Below the pieces are notes generated by a model. It was not told the DNA's origin and searched no databases. It saw nothing but the letters and a program-made list of their open reading frames with translations. A stretch of DNA of 8,795 bases from Proteobacteria bacterium HN_bin10 (GTDB lineage: Bacteria > Pseudomonadota > Alphaproteobacteria > Caulobacterales > Aquidulcibacteraceae): the NCBI GenBank assembly GCA_002083515.1, contig LWDN01000080.1, positions 65,457 through 74,251 on the forward strand. The letters are read 5' to 3'. Position numbers and translations under genes: made by a program. This document shows positions 1-5,035 of the stretch, piece after piece; the stretch's first letter is position 1, and each line of letters opens with the position of its first letter.

Positions 1-23
1 CTCCCCCCTCTAGGGGGAGGGGA
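1..23. repeat. C-tract/G-tract hairpin at left edge
   Basis: CTCCCCC (1-7) and GGGGGAG (13-19) form a perfect 7-bp stem around a 5-nt loop. It lies about 30 nt before the first gene and has no T-run, so it is not a convincing intrinsic terminator. Similar C-run/G-run hairpins occur at 4862-4883 and, weaker, at 6100-6115, which suggests a dispersed intergenic element. Its left part may be cut by the window edge. Confidence 0.45.
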
Positions 24-52
24 AAGAGCGTTCGCAACCCAAAGGCCTTCGC

Positions 53-919
53 ATGACCGGCCACACGTGGGCGCTTGCCCTTCATGGCGGCGCCGGCGCC
101 ATCGCCGAGCGCGCCTACAAGCGCGAAGAGCAGCACATGGCCGCCCTGCTCGATCGCGGCGCGGCCATGCTGGCGCGTGGCGACAGCGCGCTCAATGTCG
201 TCACCGCCATGGCCGAGGAACTGGAAGCCTGCGGTCTGCACCAGGCCGGCAAGGGTTCGGCGCCCAATAGCGCCGGCGATGTCGAACTCGACGCCTCGCT
301 GATGGACGGGCCGACGCGGCGCGCCGGCGCGGTGGCGGCGCTGCGCGGCTTTCTCTCGCCGGTGCGGGTGGCGCGCGGCGTGATGGAGCGGACCTCGCAT
401 GTGCTGCTCGTCGGCGCCGGGGCCGAAAGCTTCGCCGCGGCGCAGGGTTTCGCGCGCGTCGTCGATCCAGCCTCCTATTACACGCCAGCCGAGAGCGGTC
501 TCGCCAGCGCCCAATCCGGCACCATCGGCGCGGTCGCGCTCGATACCAGCGGCAGGCTGGCGGCGGCGACCTCGACCGGCGGCCTGCAAGGCAAACTCCC
601 CGGCCGCGTCGGCGACACGCCAATCATCGGCGCCGGCTGCTGGGCCGATGAGCGCGCCGCGGTGTCCTGCACCGGCCTCGGCGAGTATTTCATGCGGGTC
701 AACGCCGCCGCCGATGTCTCCGCCCGCATCGCCTATGCGAAACAAAGCCTCGGTGAGGCCGCTGCAGCCGTGATCGAAGACGTGCGCCAGCTTGGCGGCT
801 ATGGCGGCTTGATCGCGGTCGACGCGCACGGCAACGTCGCCGCGCCGTTCGCGAGTCAGGGCATGAAGCGCGGCCTCGCCTCTTCGTCCGGCTTGCGCGA
901 AGTGAAGACGTTTCAGTGA
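53..919 (+). CDS. isoaspartyl peptidase / L-asparaginase (plant-type, Ntn-hydrolase)
   Basis: A cytoplasmic enzyme of the type 2 asparaginase family. It hydrolyses isoaspartyl dipeptides and L-asparagine and matures by autocleavage into alpha and beta subunits. Visible signatures: HGGAGAI at residues 11-17; AGKGS followed by the ELDASLMDG block (about 65-86); the cleavage site GTIGAVALD, in which Thr157 is the predicted nucleophile and new N-terminus of the beta subunit; STGG (174-177); GRVGDTPIIGAG (184-195), which in the family binds substrate carboxylate through Arg and Asp; and TGLGE (207-211). At 288 aa it is slightly shorter than the usual 300-320 but looks complete. The ATG at 53 is preceded by a weak AAAGG, and the HGGAG block begins ten residues in, as expected. 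The MliC gene follows after 10 nt, probably in one transcript, with no obvious functional link. Family confidence is high; preference for isoaspartyl peptides over asparagine cannot be read from sequence. Confidence 0.93.
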   Translation: MTGHTWALALHGGAGAIAERAYKREEQHMAALLDRGAAMLARGDSALNVVTAMAEELEACGLHQAGKGSAPNSAGDVELDASLMDGPTRRAGAVAALRGFLSPVRVARGVMERTSHVLLVGAGAESFAAAQGFARVVDPASYYTPAESGLASAQSGTIGAVALDTSGRLAAATSTGGLQGKLPGRVGDTPIIGAGCWADERAAVSCTGLGEYFMRVNAAADVSARIAYAKQSLGEAAAAVIEDVRQLGGYGGLIAVDAHGNVAAPFASQGMKRGLASSSGLREVKTFQ

Positions 920-929
920 GGGAGCACCC

Positions 930-1235
930 ATGAAGACCATCGCAGCACTCGCCGCTCTCGCGCTTCTCTCCGCTTGCGCCACCAGCGGCGGCGGCGGCGG
1001 TCCGCGCGCCGATTGGAGCTGCGACGGCGGCGCCGCGTTCAGCGCCCGCATCAGCACCGGCGGCGACGGTTCGGCGGAGGTGTTCGCGGGCGGCCAGGTC
1101 TATCGCTTGCCGCGCGTGACCGGCGCTTCGGGCCTGCGCTATTCCAACGGCAGCGTTGAATATTGGGAGCGCGGCGGCTCGGCCACGCTCTCCGGCGCGC
1201 GCGGCGGGCCGTACAATAATTGCCGGCGGGGTTAG
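930..1235 (+). CDS. mliC: MliC-family lysozyme-inhibitor lipoprotein
   Basis: A small predicted outer-membrane lipoprotein of 101 aa. Residues 1-15 are a lipoprotein signal peptide with lipobox L13-S-A-C16; Ala at +2 favours the outer membrane. A short Gly-rich linker (20-24) leads to an MliC-like beta-barrel domain. Family marks are W29-S-C31-DGG, the Y58-R-L-P61 strand, the SGxxY motif (Ser67 to Tyr71), YWERGGSATL (78-87) and a C-terminal Cys98 able to pair with Cys31. Characterised MliC proteins bind c-type lysozyme by inserting the SGxxY loop, protecting peptidoglycan in the periplasm. The family usually has Lys-Gly where this protein has Arg81-Gly82, a conservative change that might alter affinity. 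The start has a good ribosome site (GAGGGAG, 918-924) overlapping the stop of the upstream asparaginase gene. Functional assignment rests on motif recognition only. Confidence 0.82.
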   Translation: MKTIAALAALALLSACATSGGGGGPRADWSCDGGAAFSARISTGGDGSAEVFAGGQVYRLPRVTGASGLRYSNGSVEYWERGGSATLSGARGGPYNNCRRG

Positions 1236-1240
1236 CGCCC

Positions 1241-1269
1241 TTCATGCAGCCCTGTTTCTGTGCTATGCT
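1241..1269 (+). promoter_or_regulatory. candidate extended -10 promoter of vapBC (possibly leaderless)
   Basis: TGC-TATGCT gives an extended -10 with hexamer at 1264-1269. A weak -35-like TTCATG lies at 1241-1246 with 17-nt spacing. Transcription starting 7 nt after the -10 would begin at 1276, exactly the A of the vapB ATG. No Shine-Dalgarno sequence is visible before that ATG, which fits a leaderless message. No clear operator palindrome for VapB autoregulation was seen. Confidence 0.35.
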
Positions 1270-1275
1270 GCCGCC

Positions 1276-1545
1276 ATGGCCGACACCACCATCCTAATCG
1301 AGAACCCCGAGATCGTGCGGGACATCGAGCGCTTGGCTGCGCGTACGGGCAAGCCCGCTGTCGACGCGGTGGCGGAGGCCGTGCGCGCGCAATTGGGCGG
1401 CGCAAGCGCTCAGCGGACGCCGGAGGAAATTGCCGAACGGCGGCGCAAGATCGATGCGTTGCTCGCCGAGATTGACGCACTGCCGCACGTGGGAGAACCG
1501 CTGACCGATAACGACCTCTACGATGAGGACGGCATGCCGCGATGA
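1276..1545 (+). CDS. vapB: VapB-family antitoxin (PSK/Rv0623-like)
   Basis: An 89-aa predicted antitoxin that should neutralise the adjacent VapC and repress its own promoter as a VapBC complex. The N-terminus (ILIENPEIVRDIERLAARTG, residues 6-25) matches the ribbon-helix-helix start of the PSK-type VapB family: a short beta strand, then helices with the AARTGKP turn. The charged helix at 48-69 and the C-terminal LYDEDGMPR (81-89) are typical; in the family this tail occupies the toxin active site. The reading frame extends upstream to an ATG at 1156, but that would overlap the end of mliC and add non-homologous residues, so 1276 is chosen. The stop overlaps the vapC start by four bases (ATGA, 1542-1545), giving translational coupling. 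Confidence 0.88.
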   Translation: MADTTILIENPEIVRDIERLAARTGKPAVDAVAEAVRAQLGGASAQRTPEEIAERRRKIDALLAEIDALPHVGEPLTDNDLYDEDGMPR

Positions 1546-1925
1546 TTGTAGTCGATGCGTCGGCGATCTTGGCGATCCATTTGGATGAACCGGAGCGTGA
1601 GGCGTTTCGAGAGCGCATCCTCCAGGCAACAGGCATCATGTCGCCCGTGAATTACTGGGAGGCGCTGGTACGCGCCCAAGCCTTCGACGGAGAGGCAGGG
1701 CGCGACAAGATCGTGCAACTCATCGATTTTCTCGATATCGAAATCGTTGCCGTCGATGTCGAAACGGCTGAGTTGGCCGCGCACGCGTTCGCCCGCTTCG
1801 GAAAACGCGCGCCGGCAAAGCTCAACATGGGCGATTGCTTTGCCTATGCGCTGGCGAAATCGCGCGGCGCGCCGCTGCTCTACAAGGGCGGCGATTTCGC
1901 CAAGACAGACATCGAAGCGGCCTGA
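1542..1925 (+). CDS. vapC: VapC-family toxin, PIN-domain ribonuclease
   Basis: A 127-aa single PIN domain, the usual VapC length. It is predicted to be a Mg2+/Mn2+-dependent endoribonuclease; characterised VapCs cut tRNA anticodon loops or the 23S sarcin-ricin loop. The four acidic positions of the PIN site are present: Asp5 (VVDASAIL), Glu40 (YWEALV), Asp98 (NMGDCFAYALA) and Asp118 (GGDFAKTDI), so the enzyme appears intact. It starts inside the vapB stop. Its own stop overlaps the start of the downstream RNA methyltransferase (TGATG, 1923-1927), so toxin and methyltransferase are probably co-translated from one message. The RNA target cannot be deduced from sequence. Confidence 0.93.
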   Translation: MIVVDASAILAIHLDEPEREAFRERILQATGIMSPVNYWEALVRAQAFDGEAGRDKIVQLIDFLDIEIVAVDVETAELAAHAFARFGKRAPAKLNMGDCFAYALAKSRGAPLLYKGGDFAKTDIEAA

Positions 1926-2434
1926 TGCGCGGGTATTTCGGCATTGGCGCTGAAGAGATTTCGAAGCCGATGAATCTCGGCGCGCTGATGCGCACCGCGC
2001 ATGCTTTCGGGGCCAGCTTCTTCTTCACCATCAACGCCCACCCGAAAGTGCGCGAAGCCTACAACAGCGACACCTCGCGCAGCTTCGATCACGTGCCCTA
2101 TTATGCGTGGGACAGCGCCGAGGCGCTGCTGTTGCCCAAGGGCTGCGCCTTGGTCGGCGTCGAGCTGACCGACGACGCCGTCGAGCTGCCGCGCTTTCAA
2201 CACCCGCAAGCCGCAGCCTACGTGCTCGGGCGCGAACGCGGTTCGCTCTCGCCGGCGCTGATCGCGCGCTGCCAGCACGTGGTGAAAATCCCGACCAAGT
2301 TCTGCGTCAATGTCGGCCTCGCCGGCGCGCTGGTGATGTACGATCGCCTGCTTGCGCATGGCGGCTACCCCGCGCGCCCGATCATGCCGGGCGGCCCGCC
2401 GCCGGAGATGACGGACAAACCGAAGCTGAAATGA
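1925..2434 (+). CDS. SpoU/TrmH-family (SPOUT) RNA 2'-O-methyltransferase
   Basis: A compact 169-aa SPOUT methyltransferase, predicted to transfer methyl from S-adenosylmethionine to a ribose 2'-OH of tRNA or rRNA in the cytoplasm. All three family motifs are visible: motif 1, NLGALMRTAHAFGAS (residues 18-32), with the conserved Asn and Arg; motif 2, YVLGRERGSLS (about 99-109); and motif 3, IPTKFCVNVGLAGALVMYDR (about 122-141), which forms the trefoil-knot cofactor site. There is no N-terminal substrate-binding extension, so in size it resembles TrmL more than TrmH or RlmB. The open frame runs upstream to 1835 inside vapC, but the ATG at 1925 is chosen because it gives the conserved MRGYFGIGAEEISKP start and a TGATG coupling with vapC. 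The stop overlaps the next start (ATGA, 2431-2434). The modified nucleotide is unknown. Confidence 0.88.
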   Translation: MRGYFGIGAEEISKPMNLGALMRTAHAFGASFFFTINAHPKVREAYNSDTSRSFDHVPYYAWDSAEALLLPKGCALVGVELTDDAVELPRFQHPQAAAYVLGRERGSLSPALIARCQHVVKIPTKFCVNVGLAGALVMYDRLLAHGGYPARPIMPGGPPPEMTDKPKLK

Positions 2435-3342
2435 GCGATCTCGCCGCCGCCTATGCGCGTCTCTCGGCCAATGTGCGCGGCGCGCTGTGGATGCTCGCCT
2501 CGGCGGTGGCGTTTACGCTGATGACGTCGCTGGTGAAATTCCTCGGCGACGAATACTCGCCGGCGCTGCAGACCTTCTATCGCCAAGCCGCCGGCCTCAT
2601 CGTCCTGGCGCCGCTCATCCTGCGCGACCCTGCGGGCTCGTTCCGCACTACACGCCCCGGCATTCTCCTGTTCCGCTCGCTGGCCGGGACGCTGGGACTG
2701 ATCCTCGCCTTCTGGGCCTATCATGAACTGCCCTTGGCCGACGCTAACGCGCTCTCGTTCACGCGCACGCTGTGGATCGTGCCGCTCGCCGCTTTCGTGC
2801 TGCGTGAGCGCATCGGCGCCTGGCGGCTCGGCGCCACCCTCACCGGTTTCGCCGGCGTGTTGTTGATGCTGCAACCCTCGATCGCAAATTCCGCCGGCTG
2901 GCCCGCCGCCGCCGCGCTCGCTTCGGCGGCGCTGTTTGCGATGACGGTCACCGGCATGAAGATGATGACGCGCGACCATTCCGTCACCGTGCTTGTCGTC
3001 TGGTCGGCGGCGCTCGGCTTCGTGCTGGCGATCCCGCTCGCCGTATTGGAGTGGCGCTGGCCGGCGCCGCTCGATCTTGCGCTGCTGGCGGCGATGGGCG
3101 TGCTCGGCCTGCTCACCCAGACTTGCTACATCAAGGGCATGGCGCTGGGCGACGCCGCCGCCATGGCGCCGATCGACTACACGCGGCTGATCTTCGCCAT
3201 CCTGTTCGGACTGGCGCTGTTTCACGAAATTCCAAACTGGATCACCATGCTGGGCGCGCTGATCGTCATCGCCTCGACTCTGGTGATCACGCTGCGGGAG
3301 CTACGCTCCGAATCGAAGCCAGCCCCCGTGCGCGAGGAATGA
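2431..3342 (+). CDS. EamA/DMT-superfamily transporter
   Basis: A 303-aa inner-membrane protein with about ten hydrophobic helices in two EamA repeats (roughly residues 17-148 and 156-288), the usual architecture of drug/metabolite exporters of the RhaT/EamA type. Typical marks are the repeat-1 end, LSFTRTLWIVPLAAFVLRERIGAWRLGA spanning 108-135 with the conserved Glu-Arg-Ile after helix 4, and the repeat-2 counterpart around 243-270 (AAAMAPIDYTRLIFAILFG, then FHEIPNW). The short charged C-terminus (289-303) is probably cytoplasmic. Substrate is unknown; homologues move amino acids, nucleobases or other metabolites. A longer open frame begins at 2107, but the ATG at 2431, overlapping the methyltransferase stop by four bases, gives the normal family start. 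It ends only 6 nt from the end of the convergent minus-strand gene, leaving no room for a private intergenic terminator. Confidence 0.9.
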   Translation: MSDLAAAYARLSANVRGALWMLASAVAFTLMTSLVKFLGDEYSPALQTFYRQAAGLIVLAPLILRDPAGSFRTTRPGILLFRSLAGTLGLILAFWAYHELPLADANALSFTRTLWIVPLAAFVLRERIGAWRLGATLTGFAGVLLMLQPSIANSAGWPAAAALASAALFAMTVTGMKMMTRDHSVTVLVVWSAALGFVLAIPLAVLEWRWPAPLDLALLAAMGVLGLLTQTCYIKGMALGDAAAMAPIDYTRLIFAILFGLALFHEIPNWITMLGALIVIASTLVITLRELRSESKPAPVREE

Positions 3343-3348
3343 GCGGCG

Positions 3349-3612
3349 TTATTTCTTGAGCGCCGGCCAATCCGAGAACGCGAACCAGATCGTCAGCACC
3401 AGAGGCACGATCCAGCCGATCAGCGGAATGATGATCGCCAGATTGAGCAGCGACAAGGCGCCGTTGTGCCCGGCCTTGGCGAAAATCTTCCACCAAAGGA
3501 AAATGTAAAACGCAAACAGCGCGATGCCGACAATCGCGAACACCGCCATGAACGGGCCCATGGCCTGCATCATCGCCGCCGGATCGCCGCCATATTGTGA
3601 GTAGTCTTGCAT
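3349..3612 (-). CDS. small two-helix membrane protein (hypothetical; DUF5684/DUF805-like motif)
   Basis: An 87-aa protein I cannot assign to a function. Residues 1-18 are polar and Met/Gln-rich. Two hydrophobic helices follow (about 20-42 and 56-79), linked by WWKIFAKAGHNGALSL (40-55), and the tail is short and basic. A WKxFxKAGxxG loop between helices, followed by a PLIGW segment, resembles small membrane domains annotated as DUF5684 or DUF805; this is resemblance only. It is well supported as a gene: it has a strong Shine-Dalgarno AAGGAGGAG (complement of 3622-3630) 9 nt before the ATG, a plausible upstream promoter, and a biased amino-acid composition unlike a shadow frame. It is the only minus-strand gene here, convergent with the EamA transporter and divergent from the Lrp-like gene. 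Confidence 0.8.
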   Translation of the reverse strand: MQDYSQYGGDPAAMMQAMGPFMAVFAIVGIALFAFYIFLWWKIFAKAGHNGALSLLNLAIIIPLIGWIVPLVLTIWFAFSDWPALKK

Positions 3613-3645
3613 GCGAGGTCCCTCCTCCTTGCAGAAGCAGGCGCA

Positions 3646-3673
3646 AACCTAGGGCCAATACACCGGCTGGCAA
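3646..3673 (-). promoter_or_regulatory. candidate sigma70-type promoter of the small membrane protein
   Basis: Read on the minus strand, TTGCCA (3673-3668) and TAGGTT (3651-3646) are separated by 16 nt, close to TTGACA/TATAAT. This places a start about 25-30 nt upstream of the strong ribosome site at 3630-3622. No other candidate in the divergent gap fits better. Confidence 0.4.
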
Positions 3674-3727
3674 GCACGAAGTCATCGCCAACTCGTGACG
3701 ACGACCTCCAGCGCCTCCGCCGGCGCT

Positions 3728-3756
3728 TTTGGAGCGCCGCGATTTCCTGCTAGAGT
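3728..3756 (+). promoter_or_regulatory. candidate promoter of the Lrp-like/formamidase pair
   Basis: TGC-TAGAGT gives an extended -10 (hexamer 3751-3756). The -35-like TTTGGA at 3728-3733 is poor but has 17-nt spacing. A start near 3763 would leave a 14-nt leader that still contains the ACGGAG ribosome site (3765-3770) before the ATG at 3777. Confidence 0.35.
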
Positions 3757-3776
3757 CGCGCGCAACGGAGCATCCC

Positions 3777-4061
3777 ATGGCCGACCACAGCCTCTTCATC
3801 TTCGTCCGCGTGCAGGGCGCAACGCCGGAAGCCGTCGGCAATGGCCTGCGCGACGGCAGCGACAAGATCATGGATATCTATTCGATCATGGGCGAATGGG
3901 ATCTGCTGGTGCGCATCGAGCATCCCGATCTCAACACCATCCAGAAGGTGGTGACCGAAACCATCCGCGCGCATCCGAACGTGGCTCAGACCTACACTAT
4001 TCTGGGCTATCAGCTCTACGGCTCGAAATGGCCGGGCTTCGACTATCCCGACCAGGAATGA
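3777..4061 (+). CDS. stand-alone Lrp/AsnC ligand-binding (RAM) domain protein
   Basis: A 94-aa protein consisting only of the RAM effector-binding domain of Lrp/AsnC regulators, without their helix-turn-helix. The pattern is beta strand LFIFVRVQ (6-13), helix, MGEWDLLVRIEHPD (38-51, the conserved G-x-x-D turn), helix NTIQKVVTETIRAHPNV (53-69), and TYTILGYQLYG (72-82). Such orphan domains form dimers or higher rings, bind amino acids or related metabolites, and cannot bind DNA alone; their roles are poorly known. The ATG at 3777 is chosen over 3729 because of the ACGGAG at 3765-3770 and because the domain's first strand starts just after it. Its stop overlaps the formamidase-like gene by four bases (ATGA, 4058-4061), which suggests a shared pathway. 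A link to tryptophan or kynurenine is inference from the neighbour only. Confidence 0.85.
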   Translation: MADHSLFIFVRVQGATPEAVGNGLRDGSDKIMDIYSIMGEWDLLVRIEHPDLNTIQKVVTETIRAHPNVAQTYTILGYQLYGSKWPGFDYPDQE

Positions 4062-4840
4062 GTCTCGACCTCGAAGCCGAGTACAACAATCGCGCCCGCG
4101 TGCCCGAACATGCGGCCATCATCGTCGGCTGGGCGGCGGAGAGCAAAGCCTATCGCAATCTCAATCCGCCGCGCGTGATCGCGTACGGGCCTGGCGAGCG
4201 CCACACGCTCGATCTGTTCGATGCGGGCCCGGGTCCGGCGGTGATGTTCATTCATGGCGGCTATTGGCAGGCGCTCGACAAAAGCTTCTTCTCGCACATG
4301 GCGCGCGGGCTAAATGCGTTGGGCGTCAGCGTCGCCGTGCCGAGCTACGATCTCTGCCCCGACGTGCGCATCGGCGACATCGTCGAACAGATGCGCGCGT
4401 CCTGTTCCATCGTGCATCGCGCCAGCGATGCGCCGGTGATCGTCGCCGGACATTCCGCCGGCGGCCATCTCGCCGCCTGCCTGCTGGCGACCGAGGGGCA
4501 TGTCCCCGCGGCGTACGCGATCTCGGGTCTGTTCGAGTTGAAGCCGCTGATCGCCACAAGCATCAACGAAAAACTCAAGCTCGATGCGGCGGAAGCGGAT
4601 GCGTTGAGCCCACTGCTGTGGCCGGCGCCGGAGGGAAAAGTTCTCGACGCCATCGTCGGCGGCGACGAGAGCGGCGAGTATCACCGCCAGAGCAAAGCGA
4701 TCGTTGAAGCGTGGGGCGAAGCCGGCGTCGAAGCGCGCGGCGAGAGCATCGCCGGCGCCAACCATTTCACCGTGATCGCACCGCTCGCCGATCCGCAGAG
4801 CGCCATGTGCGAACGGCTGCGGACGTTGGTTCGCAGGTAA
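4058..4840 (+). CDS. alpha/beta hydrolase, kynurenine formamidase-like esterase
   Basis: A 260-aa cytosolic alpha/beta-hydrolase. The oxyanion-hole motif HGGYW (residues 66-70) and the nucleophile elbow GHSAGGH (131-137, Ser133) are those of arylformamidases (N-formylkynurenine to kynurenine plus formate) and related BD-FAE carboxylesterases. The triad would be completed by Asp203 (GGDESGEY) and His236 (GANHFT). The N-terminal EAEYNNRARVPEH (6-18) is also typical of this group, whose members often begin with a Y-N-N/R pattern. The overlap with the Lrp-like gene supplies the start: a longer open frame runs back to 3695 through that gene and is not used. No other tryptophan-catabolism gene (kynureninase, tryptophan dioxygenase) is in the window, so formamidase is the best guess and a general small-ester hydrolase remains possible. 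Confidence 0.85.
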   Translation: MSLDLEAEYNNRARVPEHAAIIVGWAAESKAYRNLNPPRVIAYGPGERHTLDLFDAGPGPAVMFIHGGYWQALDKSFFSHMARGLNALGVSVAVPSYDLCPDVRIGDIVEQMRASCSIVHRASDAPVIVAGHSAGGHLAACLLATEGHVPAAYAISGLFELKPLIATSINEKLKLDAAEADALSPLLWPAPEGKVLDAIVGGDESGEYHRQSKAIVEAWGEAGVEARGESIAGANHFTVIAPLADPQSAMCERLRTLVRR

Positions 4841-4861
4841 TAGAGTGCGATCGACTGATAT

Positions 4862-4883
4862 CCCTCCCCCAGAGGGGGCAGGG
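4862..4883. repeat. C-tract/G-tract hairpin after the formamidase gene
   Basis: CCCTCCCCC (4862-4870) pairs with GGGGG (4874-4878) and AGGG (4880-4883) across a 3-nt loop, with one bulged C. It begins 21 nt after the upstream stop. No T-run follows (GGTGGGGGG instead), so it is an unlikely Rho-independent terminator, though the structure could protect the 3' end or block polymerase. It is related in style to the hairpin at 1-19. Confidence 0.45.
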
Positions 4884-4915
4884 GTGGGGGGTGAGTAGCG
4901 CCGGCGTTGCAAGGC

Positions 4916-4967
4916 GGGAGCGCGGCGCCTCCGGCGACGCATGCGCGACCGGAGGTCGCGCGCTCCC
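4916..4967. repeat. 52-nt nested palindrome, REP/BIME-like element
   Basis: Two 29-nt arms (4916-4944 and 4939-4967) are inverted copies, overlapping at the self-complementary GCATGC; 23 of 29 positions match. The right arm contains a perfect inner hairpin, GCGCGACC-GGA-GGTCGCGC, and the left arm a shorter one, CGCC-TCC-GGCG. All six differences between arms fall in two triplets flanking the shared CCTCCGG, which are the bases that form each inner stem. This nested design resembles paired repetitive extragenic palindromes. It lies between the formamidase gene and the LysR gene and could end transcription or bind a REP-associated protein. Copy number elsewhere cannot be judged from this window. 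Confidence 0.65.
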
Positions 4968-5000
4968 ACCTTCGCGCGCTCACGGAACTTCACCGCGATT

Positions 5001-5034
5001 GCGCCAGCCGCCCCGGGCGCCTAAGTGCTGGCGC
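5001..5034. promoter_or_regulatory. inverted repeat directly upstream of the LysR start
   Basis: GCGCCAGC (5001-5008) and GCTGGCGC (5027-5034) are a perfect 8-bp inverted repeat around an 18-nt centre that contains a smaller palindrome, GCCC-C-GGGC (5010-5018). The right arm ends one base before the ATG and occupies the place where a Shine-Dalgarno sequence would sit. It could be an autoregulatory operator or an mRNA stem that limits translation. It does not match the T-N11-A LysR box closely. Confidence 0.4.
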
Positions 5035-5035
5035 G

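Larger units (their letters stand above)
4841..5035. other. 195-nt intergenic region before the LysR gene
   Basis: The gap contains, in order, the C/G-tract hairpin (4862-4883), the 52-nt nested palindrome (4916-4967) and the inverted repeat abutting the LysR start (5001-5034). An open frame in the LysR phase runs back through it to 4907, but it translates the palindrome and gives no family-like residues, so I treat the gap as non-coding. No convincing -35/-10 pair was found. Confidence 0.6.

Noticed and set aside
1156..1275. Longer VapB with a 40-residue N-terminal extension
   Set aside because: The extension overlaps the end of mliC in another frame and does not resemble the family. The ATG at 1276 gives the standard antitoxin start.
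1276..1925. VapBC as part of a genomic island or defence cluster
   Set aside because: No integrase, transposase, tRNA boundary or other defence gene is nearby, and base composition of the module is similar to its neighbours.
2365..3225. 286-codon minus-strand frame opposite the EamA gene
   Set aside because: The translation is rich in Arg, Gln, Glu and Gly without recognisable domains, and it lies opposite a clear ten-helix transporter.
3777..4061. Lrp-like gene as a pseudogene of a full Lrp regulator that lost its DNA-binding part
   Set aside because: It has its own ribosome site and promoter-like sequence, an intact RAM fold and a coupled downstream gene. Stand-alone RAM proteins are a known class.
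4862..4883. C/G-tract hairpin as a Rho-independent terminator for the hydrolase gene
   Set aside because: The stem is reasonable but is followed by G-rich sequence rather than a T-run.
4916..4967. Nested palindrome as a CRISPR repeat or integron attachment site
   Set aside because: There is only one copy, no spacer periodicity and no integrase. The nested hairpin form fits a REP-like element better.
4310..4993. 227-codon minus-strand frame opposite the hydrolase and the palindrome region
   Set aside because: Arg-rich shadow of the hydrolase gene that also runs through a palindromic repeat. No ribosome site or family motif was seen.
4907..5035. Longer LysR with a 43-residue N-terminal extension
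   Set aside because: The extension would translate the nested palindrome, and the helix-turn-helix is already placed normally when the start is 5036.
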